Shown piece after piece: positions 7,160-14,940 of a DNA stretch of 26,868 bases. Within the stretch, counting starts at the first letter, position 1, and every line of letters begins with the position of its first letter. The DNA is taken from the NCBI GenBank assembly GCA_002482925.1, contig DLGX01000011.1:1-26868 (forward strand), in the 5' to 3' direction. The position numbers and the translations under genes were made by a program. The DNA comes from Candidatus Saccharibacteria bacterium UBA7683 (lineage in GTDB: Bacteria > Patescibacteriota > Saccharimonadia > Saccharimonadales > UBA7683). The notes below the pieces were generated by a model. That model saw only the letters and a list, made by a program, of their open reading frames with translations, made no database searches and was not told where the DNA came from.

Positions 7160-8375
7160 TTCATTTGTACCCATTATCTTTGGTAGCGATATAAATGCCT
7201 ATGGAATTACACGATCATTTAACGAAGCGTACGGGCTTCAATCGGTAGTGATTAGTAAACTTCTGCTTGGTCCCTGCCGCAATACAAAATTTATTAGCCG
7301 CGTTATTACTAAATCAGATATCGAAGAGGAGAATGTGTTCTTAGAGGTTTTAGATTCATTGGCCTCTGATGAACAATATGACGGCAGATCATTTGTATTA
7401 GTACCCTGCGGCGATAGCTACTCGGAGTTAATTTCCAAACTACGCAATGATTTATCACCACGTTTCAAATTCAATACTATAGACTACGAACTACATAAAA
7501 AACTTAATCGTAAAAAAACATTCTATGAAATTTGCGATGAACATGGCATACCAAGACCAGAAACTCAAATCTTAAATAAAAATAATTACCTGACCGAACA
7601 ATTAGCCTTAGAGTTTCCAGTGATAATCAAACCAGCAAACAGCATTCTGTACTGGCAGACCTCGTTCCCTGGCAAACGAAAAGTATTTTTAGCCCGTGAC
7701 AAGAGTGAATACGATAAGATACTTAATGCGGTTTATAATTCCACTTATGATGATGAGCTGATTCTGCAGGAGTACATTACTGGGGAGGATGAAGCGGAAA
7801 TACACGCCTACTCTAATCAAAAAGGTGAAGTTCAAATTGCTCAATTCGACAGAATGGTACTCGGCAGCCCTACACCCGATGGGATAGGTTCACATACAGC
7901 TGAGATCATTACAAAAAACCCTGAGATTAGCGAGCGTTTTACTAAGCTACTAAAAGCGCTTAAATACCGAGGTTACTCAAACTTTGATCTTAAGTATGAC
8001 CCTAAGCGAAAGGATTGGGTAACTTTTGAGGTAAATTTACGACCAGCACGCTGTTCCTTTGCCCTATCGGCCGCTGGAAATGATGTCGTTAAGTTCTTAG
8101 TTGAAGACGTGCTACATAACAGAGATATCGAGATTGTCCCGCTTGAAAATGATATCCTCTACACCATAATTCCGGATAATCTTCTCAGGAAATACATACA
8201 TCCTCCCCTACTTGATGAAGTCAACCAATTACTAGATGAGAACCGAGTCGTTCGACATTACTTGCCAAAATCAGATTACAGCATCAGAAGAGTTATTGAC
8301 CATCTTCGTAATCAGCATGCTTATTATGGAAAATTTCGGAAATATTTTGGAAAGAGTATGTATACGGATTTATGA
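7134..8375 (+). CDS. ATP-grasp carboxylate-amine ligase (D-Asp ligase-like)
   Basis: This 413-residue cytoplasmic ATP-grasp enzyme would form an amide bond through an acyl-phosphate. The N-terminus FVPIIFGSDINAYGITRSFN (11-30) is typical of the COG3919-type ligases that include the enterococcal D-aspartate ligase acting on peptidoglycan precursors. ATP-grasp signatures are HGIPRPET (137-144), FPVIIKPANS (161-170), LQEYITGEDEAEIHAY (211-226) and the Mg-binding end FEVNLRPAR (298-306, E299 and N301). It overlaps panD by 26 bases with an AGGA RBS inside panD, so the two proteins are probably made together. Beta-alanine from PanD is a candidate amine substrate. D-aspartate or another wall amino acid is the alternative from family homology. 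The exact substrate cannot be read from the sequence. Confidence 0.82.
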   Translation: MKSMAQLASSFVPIIFGSDINAYGITRSFNEAYGLQSVVISKLLLGPCRNTKFISRVITKSDIEEENVFLEVLDSLASDEQYDGRSFVLVPCGDSYSELISKLRNDLSPRFKFNTIDYELHKKLNRKKTFYEICDEHGIPRPETQILNKNNYLTEQLALEFPVIIKPANSILYWQTSFPGKRKVFLARDKSEYDKILNAVYNSTYDDELILQEYITGEDEAEIHAYSNQKGEVQIAQFDRMVLGSPTPDGIGSHTAEIITKNPEISERFTKLLKALKYRGYSNFDLKYDPKRKDWVTFEVNLRPARCSFALSAAGNDVVKFLVEDVLHNRDIEIVPLENDILYTIIPDNLLRKYIHPPLLDEVNQLLDENRVVRHYLPKSDYSIRRVIDHLRNQHAYYGKFRKYFGKSMYTDL

Positions 8376-8422
8376 TTTGCAAACATTGTAATAAATTTGG
8401 GATAAAAATAAGTGAGGTCTAA
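8372..8422 (+). CDS. 16-codon ORF bridging two genes
   Basis: An ATG overlapping the ATP-grasp stop (ATGA) opens a 16-residue frame starting MICKHCNKFG, and its TAA lies just inside the next gene. It could carry ribosomes to the weak GTG start of the next gene. The CxxC pair is suggestive of a zinc knuckle remnant. The length is too short for confidence. Confidence 0.2.
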   Translation: MICKHCNKFGIKISEV

Positions 8423-9896
8423 AATTAATAAAGTTAAAAGTTTAGTCTTGAAAAAGTTTACTGTATTCAAGCGGTACCAGGTTATATCTTTTGTGAGCGG
8501 TTTTTCACTGCTCGCCTACGAGTTAGCAGGATCAAGAATACTTGCACCAGTGGTCGGTAGTTCTACCTATGTTTGGACGAGTATAATTGGTGTCATCATT
8601 GCGGCTTTATCTATAGGCTACTTTATCGGAGGGTGGTTGGCTGATAAACGTAAAAATAACTTAGACATTATGGTCCTTCTCGTAGGGTCAGCAATTGGCA
8701 TTCTTTCAACCTTAGTATTAAGTGATTTTATGCTGGTTTTTACTGATAACCTAACTTTCGATGTGCGACTAAAATCATTTATGATCGCGTTGGTTTTGTT
8801 TGCTCCAACCAGTATTTTACTCGGCGCCTTAAGTCCTTACCTTGCAAAGATGCACACGAAAGATCTTGAACATACGGGTAAATCAATCGCTACATTAAGT
8901 GCTCTGAACTCAATCGGTGGAATTACAGGCACGTTTTTAGTGGGATTCGTGTTTTTTGGTTATGTCGGTTTACGAGAAACACTTTTGTTTTTAACAGGTT
9001 TACTATTATTTTGTAGTTTGCTTCTTCTACCTAAAGATATAAGAAAATCTCAGATTAAGTCTGTGGCAATTATTCTAGTTGTAGGCTTTGTTAGTTTGTT
9101 TATCCGATACACTTCACCTGTTGTTGCAAATATAGATACGCCAACAAGCTCATATCTCGTTCGCGATATAACTTACAATAAGCAACCCGTAAGGGTACTT
9201 ACAATGGGACCAGGAGGGTATCAGTCCGGTGTCTTTACAAACGGTAATAAAGATCTAGTTTTTGATTATACTAAAGCAATTGCTCAAGGAGTTGCTCTTC
9301 ATGGAAATCCTAAAGATATTTTGGTACTTGGTGGCGGAGTGTTTACATTGCCCGAGTATTTAGCTAATAAATACCCCAATACCAAAATTGATGTCGTAGA
9401 AATTGATGATAAGCTTAAAATTATTGCAGAGAAATACTTCTCTTATTCTAACCCTGATAATGTCGTGATTTATACTGAAGATGCTAGGACATATATGAAT
9501 AAGAATGAAAAAGATTACGACGTAATTATTATTGATGCATTCAGTGATACATCTATGCCGTTTAGTCTAACTACTTCTGAATTTACAGAAAAAGTAGCAA
9601 GTAGCTTGAAGCCAAAAGGTGTAACGTTATCAAATATTATTGCTGCGAATAATGACCAGTGTAAGCAGCTCCTTGGCAGTGTCTACGGGTCTTACACAAG
9701 ATTTATGAAAGGTACGATCTTTGCGACTAAGCATCCTAGTTTGAGTGAACGCCAAAACTTAATTGCAGCATTCTCTAAATCTAATGACGAATTTCTTAGC
9801 CGATTTGGCAATAGTTCAATTGATAACTTCGATGCCGTGAAACTTACTGACAACTTTGCTCCAATTGAACGTCTTCATCAACAATGTCCAGGATGA
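8412..9896 (+). CDS. Membrane protein with spermidine-synthase-like domain
   Basis: This 494-residue protein has an N-terminal block of about seven transmembrane helices (22-235), then a Rossmann domain of the spermidine-synthase superfamily (about 245-490). Visible motifs are LVLGGGVFTLPEY (304-316), VVEID (328-332), EDARTYM (356-362), DYDVIIIDAFSD (368-379) and the family tail LTDNFAPIERL. It matches the bacterial MFS-like/spermidine synthase fusion family rather than soluble SpeE; substrates of that family are poorly known. The domain normally binds decarboxylated SAM or SAM and transfers an aminopropyl or related group. The start is GTG 8412 with only a weak RBS-like TTGGGAT upstream. The location after panD and an ATP-grasp ligase suggests a membrane-side step in modifying a small amine or wall precursor, which is inference. 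Confidence 0.83.
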   Translation: MRSKINKVKSLVLKKFTVFKRYQVISFVSGFSLLAYELAGSRILAPVVGSSTYVWTSIIGVIIAALSIGYFIGGWLADKRKNNLDIMVLLVGSAIGILSTLVLSDFMLVFTDNLTFDVRLKSFMIALVLFAPTSILLGALSPYLAKMHTKDLEHTGKSIATLSALNSIGGITGTFLVGFVFFGYVGLRETLLFLTGLLLFCSLLLLPKDIRKSQIKSVAIILVVGFVSLFIRYTSPVVANIDTPTSSYLVRDITYNKQPVRVLTMGPGGYQSGVFTNGNKDLVFDYTKAIAQGVALHGNPKDILVLGGGVFTLPEYLANKYPNTKIDVVEIDDKLKIIAEKYFSYSNPDNVVIYTEDARTYMNKNEKDYDVIIIDAFSDTSMPFSLTTSEFTEKVASSLKPKGVTLSNIIAANNDQCKQLLGSVYGSYTRFMKGTIFATKHPSLSERQNLIAAFSKSNDEFLSRFGNSSIDNFDAVKLTDNFAPIERLHQQCPG

Positions 9897-9970
9897 TACA
9901 TATAATGTCGGTAGTCTTAGAACAGCTGGCAACAATTATTTTAGATAACGATATTAGTCAATTAATTTAG
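9893..9970 (+). CDS. 25-codon ORF in frame with the M23 gene
   Basis: An ATG overlapping the previous stop (ATGA) opens a 25-residue frame that ends at TAG 9968-9970. The M23 peptidase frame continues directly after this TAG in the same phase. It could be a coupling ORF delivering ribosomes to the peptidase, or the 5' end of the peptidase gene split by an amber codon. The peptide starts MIHIMSVVLEQ and has no recognisable domain. Confidence 0.3.
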   Translation: MIHIMSVVLEQLATIILDNDISQLI

Positions 9971-9979
9971 GAGTTTTTT

Positions 9980-10768
9980 ATCAGAAGGTATTTTTCACTA
10001 AAATGGTATATATCTGGAAGCTTTGTATTACTTTGTCTTGCTGGAGGCTTAGCAGTATTTCTCAGAGATAGACATCACAATATACCTGACAGAGAGCCTT
10101 TTTTAATATTACCTTTCGAAAGTTCAGCAAAAGTAACTATTGCGGAAGGTTGGTACTATTCAAGTGCTGAAAGAGCAATTCATGGAAATAAGATTCACGG
10201 GGCTATCGATTTTGCTGCGCCTCGTGGTACACCTGTTTTCGCTGCGGATGACGGATACGCGATTGGCTCATATCAAAGCAAAAGTAATGGCACTTGGAAG
10301 AATAAAAGCGTTGGTCTTGGATACGGTAAGTTTGTACAAATTTGGAATGATAAAACAAAAACGTTTACACTTTATAGCCACTTTGAAAGTATCGCTGAAC
10401 CAATACGTTACCAGCAGCCCAGAAAAGTTGGAGAACATTGGGATAGCGAATTACTAAGTAATCGTACTGAAAAATATTTAAGTAGTGGAACAAAAGTAGA
10501 AAAAGGTGACTTATTAGGTTATGTAGGAGATTCTGGTCTACAGTGGGGATATACTGAGACACCTAATACAAGACCTGATCCAGAAGAGTTCCCATCTTGG
10601 GATGAAACGCATCTTCATTTTGAAGTCTTTCACTATGATCTAAGCAATAAACAACTCGTAGACCCTTACGGCTTAAATGCAGACGTCAACTCTTATAGCC
10701 TCACCAAGACCGATATAAAAAAATCATTGTGGCTTAGTGATGGGCAAAAAGCACGTTTTGCGAGGTAA
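9980..10768 (+). CDS. M23 family metallopeptidase with probable ATC start
   Basis: From ATC at 9980 this 262-residue protein has a basic N-terminus and one membrane or signal helix (RRYFSLKWYISGSFVLLCLA, 2-21), then an M23 (LytM/lysostaphin-like) peptidase domain. Zinc ligands are H73 and D77 in HGAIDFAAP and H213 in HLHFEV (H211-H213); TLYSHF corresponds to the usual YGHL. M23 enzymes cut peptide cross-links in peptidoglycan outside the membrane. The frame has no ATG, GTG or TTG between the upstream TAG (9968) and codon 248 (TTG), near its 3' end, so standard callers miss it. TAGGAG at 9968-9973 sits six bases before ATC, the ideal spacing, and the signal sequence starts right there. Readthrough of the TAG or a sequencing error are alternatives. 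The 3' end overlaps the truncated permease on the other strand. Confidence 0.8.
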   Translation: MRRYFSLKWYISGSFVLLCLAGGLAVFLRDRHHNIPDREPFLILPFESSAKVTIAEGWYYSSAERAIHGNKIHGAIDFAAPRGTPVFAADDGYAIGSYQSKSNGTWKNKSVGLGYGKFVQIWNDKTKTFTLYSHFESIAEPIRYQQPRKVGEHWDSELLSNRTEKYLSSGTKVEKGDLLGYVGDSGLQWGYTETPNTRPDPEEFPSWDETHLHFEVFHYDLSNKQLVDPYGLNADVNSYSLTKTDIKKSLWLSDGQKARFAR

Positions 10769-11784
10769 TGAAGTAGATTTAGCTCAACCAGCATGATGTT
10801 CATGATTCCGATACCACCAACTACTAGTGAGATAGCCGCAATGCCCGTAAGCGTGGTTGTGAAACTGCTTGTTACGCTACTGACGGTATTAAGCAGATCT
10901 TTACTTGTTGTTACGCTCACGTCTGCTTTGTCTTCAGTAACGCCATGATTAGCATACAGTTTGGTTTCAATAGCAGATGAAACGCTATCAACGACTTCTT
11001 CGCTGTCTGCTTTGGCTGTTATGCTACTGAGCTTGTCTTTGCTGGCCTGTGTCATCCATGTTTTATAGCCAGTAACAAAACTGCTGGTTGCGCGGTTAAC
11101 GCCGCCAGGGAATCCACCTGGTGCTTCAGATTCAGCACTTGAATCAGTTTCTTTTTCTTTGAATATACCGATAATTTTATATTCAGTATCTGCAATAAAT
11201 ATTGATTGCCCGACTGCAGAACCATCAGTAAATAGTTCTGTCGCAGCCTCGTTACCAATAAGAACTACTTTTTCAGAATTGGTAACCTGGGCTTCGGTGA
11301 GGATTGTGCCTTCAGAGATTTCTAAATCTTCTAGGCTGAGGTAGTCAGTATCTACACCGTATAACTGATACTGAGAAGCGGTGTCGCTGGTTGAAGATTT
11401 TGTAACTGCCACCTGAGTAGATTCGTTAGGTGAGGCTTGGCTTACGCCGTCGTAGTTTTTGATATAGCTGTATTCGTCGGTTGTAATAGTTGCGGTTGTT
11501 CCGCCACCAAAACTAAAGCCAGCACGTGCCCCACCACCGCCCATTGGGCCGCCACCACCTCGTTCGGATGTCTGCCGATTAGGGTCTTGCGAACGGACTG
11601 TAATGTCGGTGGTTCCGAGGTTACTGATTCGGTTGGTTACACTACTTTGTAACCCTTTACCAAGACCGACTAAAGAAATAACTGCGGCAATACCAATAAC
11701 AATTCCTAATATCGTAAGAGAGCTACGAATTTTGTTAGACCAAATGCTTCTTAAACTTTGCTTAATTGATGCAGTTACCTTCAT
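10693..11784 (-). pseudogene. MacB-like ABC permease, C-terminus lost
   Basis: This frame encodes a MacB/LolC-type permease: a first helix after a short basic tail (IRSSLTILGIVIGIAAVISL, about 20-39), a MacB periplasmic-type domain (about 45-300) with a Gly-rich insert, and a second helix ending GGIGIMNIMLV. In the family this helix is followed by a conserved VTERTREIG-like loop and two more helices, about 90-100 residues. Here the sequence changes after MLVE into unrelated residues that are simply the complement of the M23 gene. The permease is therefore truncated near position 10783 and should not form a full transporter. The start ATG overlaps the ATPase stop (ATGA). The likely partner is the adjacent ATPase. 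The cause may be island insertion, deletion or an assembly join. Confidence 0.8.
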
Positions 11785-12470
11785 CGCAGGTCTCCTTTCT
11801 TAAACAAGCCATCGAATAGTTCGTACTTTTGATGAGCATAGGCTGCAACATCATCTTCGTGTGTTATCAGTATTATGGTTGTCCCCTGTTCGTTAATTTG
11901 TTTGAAGAGATCCATAATTTCGTGGGCTGTTTTATGGTCTAGATTTCCGGTAGGCTCATCAGCAAGCAAAATGGTTGGATTCATCATTAATGCCCGTGCG
12001 ATTGCTACGCGCTGCATCTGACCACCAGATAGTTGGTTAGTATGATTGTCTATAAAGCACTCTAACCCTACTCGCTTAATAGCTTGAAGCGCTCGTTTTT
12101 CATCATCTGGCCGACTTTTATAGGTTGTTGGCAGTAGCACATTTTCAAGTACCGAGGTTCGCTTTAGTAAGTTAAATTGCTGAAAAATAAAACCGATACT
12201 TTCGCTACGAAGTTCTGAAAGTTTCGAATCAGATAACTTGGAAATGTCTGTGCCGTTAAGTTTGTAGGTACCTTCAAAGTTTTTATCGAGTAGTCCAATA
12301 ACATTCATGAGGCTAGACTTGCCTGAGCCACTTGAGCCCATAATGGCAATAAAGTCACCCGCCTTAATTTCTAAATCAACGCCTTTGAGCGCTTGTGTCT
12401 CGATGCCCCCAGATGTACGGTACACTTTTTTAATATCTGTTAACTGAATAACTGGGCTATTAGCTGGCAT
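11781..12470 (-). CDS. MacB/LolD-type ABC transporter ATPase
   Basis: This 229-residue ATPase belongs to the LolD/MacB/FtsE-like group. It has Walker A GSSGSGKSS (45-53), a Q-loop FQQFNLL, signature QLSGGQMQR, Walker B ILLADEPTGNLD, and a switch His in LITHED. It would power a MacB-like permease acting on a membrane or envelope substrate. The ATG overlaps the end of the upstream small membrane gene by 11 bases and the stop overlaps the permease start, so the three form one operon. The protein itself looks complete. Its permease is truncated, so it may be an orphan in this genome. Confidence 0.9.
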   Translation of the reverse strand: MPANSPVIQLTDIKKVYRTSGGIETQALKGVDLEIKAGDFIAIMGSSGSGKSSLMNVIGLLDKNFEGTYKLNGTDISKLSDSKLSELRSESIGFIFQQFNLLKRTSVLENVLLPTTYKSRPDDEKRALQAIKRVGLECFIDNHTNQLSGGQMQRVAIARALMMNPTILLADEPTGNLDHKTAHEIMDLFKQINEQGTTIILITHEDDVAAYAHQKYELFDGLFKKGDLR

Positions 12471-12892
12471 CAGTTGAGCCTCCTGCAGATTCGAATGCCT
12501 TAATTAAGGCATCTGCTTGCGCCTCGGTAATATCGCCATCTTCGGCTGCCTGGTTATTATTTTCTGTGAAACGGTCTAAGAAATCTGATCCTGCACCAGA
12601 AGGAAGTCGGTCTACTATATCTTGCACAGCCTCGGTGTCTACTGATCCGTCATCGTTTAGGAAGCTCTTAAAGTCCATCTGTCCAATACCACCACCTGGG
12701 AAACCTTGACCATTAGAACCTTGAAAGCCTGAAGGCGGGCTCTTGTGACCCACTACCTTTGGTAAGCCCCCATCCTAGGCCACCTACTGTGGTGATAGCT
12801 AGTAGTATGACTAATGTCATGAGTACTGAGTTCTTCTTCTTTTGTTCTAAATACAAGTCCTCAAAAGCATCCTTGTTCTTAATTTCTGACAT
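12460..12892 (-). pseudogene. Small anchored protein, frameshifted
   Basis: A strong start (AAGGAG four bases before ATG 12892-12890) opens a frame with an acidic/basic N-terminus and one membrane helix (SVLMTLVILLAITTVGGLG). This frame stops at a TAA soon after GSGS. The neighbouring frame, from about 12753, continues with a Pro/Gly-rich linker (PPSGFQGSNGQGFPGGG) and an acidic helical domain that reaches the ATPase start. Joined, they give a sensible signal-anchor plus outer domain of about 140 residues. Removing one base, for example in the G5 run near 12765-12770, restores one frame. A true mutation, a sequencing error or a +1 frameshift are all possible. It leads the ABC operon and could be its substrate-capturing or accessory protein; no family recognised. 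Confidence 0.7.
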
Positions 12893-13073
12893 ATGACTCC
12901 TTATTTAACCTTATGTTCAAATGCAAGTATGCACCGAGGTTTCTTAGAAGAAGCTTAGAGTATTACCTAAGATAGAATTGATCTTCAGGTCGGTTGTTTA
13001 AGACTAGTAGATAAAAATGGTTTTACTTGCTACCGCTCTGATCAGGCCAGATATGTTTAAAAATGAGAACGAA
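12893..13073. other. Spacer between two minus-strand genes
   Basis: This 181-bp stretch lies between the ABC operon start and the EamA stop. It holds the RBS AAGGAG of the small membrane gene at its left edge. I see no convincing promoter pair or terminator hairpin, although the ABC operon promoter should be here. Confidence 0.4.
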
Positions 13074-13940
13074 TCAAGATTTTATTAAAACACCCGCTAT
13101 CACTGCTAAAATTCCGCCTGCAACTTTTTGCTTAACACGTGTGCGTTCTTTAAGAAATATAATTGCCAGTATTACTCCAAGCACTACTTGTGATGTCAAT
13201 AAGACGGCTACTACCCCCCTGTCTGGTGCATGCCTGTAGGCAAAGTACGAAAATACGAAGTACAGAAGACTCATGATGCACATAAAAAATGTTACGCCCA
13301 ACACATCAATGAAGCGCTTCTTTACATATATGAAGTCGCGCTTAGCCTTGTGCCAATATACGGCTACAACAAATACCGAAGCGCCTAGGTACGCAATTAG
13401 AAGATATGCACCGGTACTTATTGTTTTAGCTAGCTCAGCGCTTGTAATTTGAAACACTGCAAACAGAATACTGCTTAGCAAAACGTAAAGAAGTCCTTTG
13501 TTAAGTTCTCGGTGTTTTGTTCGTGTGTATTGGACAGTAAGAATTGCAATAAGTAATATCGTAATTCCAACGAATTGTTGCATAGTGAAACGGCTTTGAA
13601 GGAATAACGCAGATAACAGGGTGCTCCAGACAAGAATGCTGGCAAAAGCTATCTGTGCTGTGCTGGCATCTAATTTTTCAAGCCCTTTAAACCATAGTAT
13701 GTTACCGAATGCTTGCGAGATGACCATTAGTAAGACTATCCCCCAAACCGCGCTAAGTCCTTCAAAGTGGATACCTCCAACAAATGGGCTTATGAAAAGC
13801 GACAGAAAACCTGCTCCAGTGGTGAGCAATATGGCTTGGGATTGTGAGGAAATTTTAACCTTATTGCTGAGTAACTTTTGAGCAAGACCAAGAATAGCGC
13901 GAAATATAATTGCCAAAATGGTTAGAATAAACCAGTTCAT
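13074..13940 (-). CDS. EamA-family (DMT) transporter
   Basis: This 288-residue integral membrane protein has about ten hydrophobic helices in two repeated halves, the EamA/drug-metabolite transporter layout. Typical features are the FxGLEKLDASTAQI segment after helix 3 and VLGVILAIIFLKERTRVKQKVAGG, the ExR-type motif near the last helices. Members export or import small metabolites; the substrate cannot be told. The ATG is preceded by TATAAT only eight bases upstream and there is no RBS, so the mRNA is nearly leaderless. It diverges from the aldo/keto reductase gene with overlapping promoters in a 48-bp gap. Confidence 0.85.
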   Translation of the reverse strand: MNWFILTILAIIFRAILGLAQKLLSNKVKISSQSQAILLTTGAGFLSLFISPFVGGIHFEGLSAVWGIVLLMVISQAFGNILWFKGLEKLDASTAQIAFASILVWSTLLSALFLQSRFTMQQFVGITILLIAILTVQYTRTKHRELNKGLLYVLLSSILFAVFQITSAELAKTISTGAYLLIAYLGASVFVVAVYWHKAKRDFIYVKKRFIDVLGVTFFMCIMSLLYFVFSYFAYRHAPDRGVVAVLLTSQVVLGVILAIIFLKERTRVKQKVAGGILAVIAGVLIKS

Positions 13941-13948
13941 TAAGGGGT

Positions 13949-13954
13949 ATTATA
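13949..13954 (-). promoter_or_regulatory. -10 box of EamA gene, near-leaderless
   Basis: TATAAT on the minus strand ends eight bases before the ATG, predicting a leader of about two bases. The -35 region is weak. The opposite-strand -10 box of the reductase gene lies 22 bp away, so the two promoters overlap back to back. Confidence 0.65.
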
Positions 13955-13976
13955 CATTCTACCTACAGTTATTTGA

Positions 13977-13982
13977 TATAGT
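13977..13982 (+). promoter_or_regulatory. -10 box of aldo/keto reductase gene, leaderless
   Basis: TATAGT followed by GAAAGT and then ATG at 13989 predicts transcription starting on the A of the start codon. The spacing is the same as at csoR (TATACT, TAAAGT, ATG). No RBS is present and the -35 is weak. Confidence 0.65.
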
Positions 13983-13988
13983 GAAAGT

Positions 13989-14825
13989 ATGAAAACTAAA
14001 TCCAACAAGGCAGTTCATCCAATAGGAATCGGTACATGGGGCATTAGTAGTTTTAATAACACTGCAAATGCAGACAGTAAGTACAGGGGTGTCGAGCCTG
14101 TATATGGTAACGAAGAGGAAGAGATCGAGGCAATTCGTTACTCAATCACCCAGGGCCAAAATCATATTGATTGTGCTGAAATGTATGGTGGCTTTTATAC
14201 TGATGAAGTTGTTGGACGAGCAATTGCTGGATTGAATCGTACGGATTTATTTGTTGCCGATAAACTTTGGAAAACCAGTGTGTCTACGGGTACGGTACGC
14301 GGTACAGTGGAAAAGATGCTCAAGAAGCTGGGTACTGATTATCTAGATTTATTGTACATACACGCACCGTGGGAAGATGCGCCTTGGGAAGAAGCAATCC
14401 CACAGATTGATGAACTTATTGATGAAGGAATCGTAAGAGGATTTGCTGTCAGTAACTTCACGGTTGAGCAGATGCAACGAGCAATGGAACTCAGTAGGCA
14501 CACCCTTGTTGCTAATCAGGTGCACTACAATGCACTGTACAAGGATGAGGCTGACGAAACCTTTGTAAAGTTTTGCCAAGAAAATGACATTGCGATAGTT
14601 GCATACCGCCCAGTTGAACGTCAGGAGGTTCTACATAATGAAACTATTCAGCAAATTGCAAAGTCGAATGATGCTACTTCCGCCCAAGTAGCAATTTCTT
14701 GGTTATTAGCAAAGGGCGCGCTCCCTATCCCTAAAGCTACAAAAAAAGAACACATCGACGAGAATTTGGAAGCGCTTAATTTACAGCTAACTACTGAAGA
14801 AATAGAGCAACTTGATCGGCTCTAG
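13989..14825 (+). CDS. Aldo/keto reductase
   Basis: This 278-residue NAD(P)H-dependent oxidoreductase of the AKR superfamily has a TIM barrel fold. The catalytic tetrad is visible: D61 and Y66 in HIDCAEMYG, K92 in ADKLWKT and H125 in YIHAPW. GFAVSNF and IPKATKKEHIDEN correspond to the cofactor-binding strands near the C-terminus. It would reduce small aldehydes or ketones; the substrate is unknown. The length is normal. It is transcribed alone and convergent with the MidA-like gene; the 115 bp between them show no clear terminator hairpin. Confidence 0.9.
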   Translation: MKTKSNKAVHPIGIGTWGISSFNNTANADSKYRGVEPVYGNEEEEIEAIRYSITQGQNHIDCAEMYGGFYTDEVVGRAIAGLNRTDLFVADKLWKTSVSTGTVRGTVEKMLKKLGTDYLDLLYIHAPWEDAPWEEAIPQIDELIDEGIVRGFAVSNFTVEQMQRAMELSRHTLVANQVHYNALYKDEADETFVKFCQENDIAIVAYRPVERQEVLHNETIQQIAKSNDATSAQVAISWLLAKGALPIPKATKKEHIDENLEALNLQLTTEEIEQLDRL

Positions 14826-14940
14826 GACCAATATGACCATAAACATACTCCTCCGCCCACATCTCACTGGCACCGAACTCAAAGATAGTTAATAGCAACA
14901 GCAAAACAATCTCGCCAAACAAGCGTGATACTTTGTCATG

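Noticed and set aside
10140..10457. 105-codon plus-strand frame
   Set aside because: It is a shadow of the M23 peptidase gene, which occupies another frame with clear motifs.
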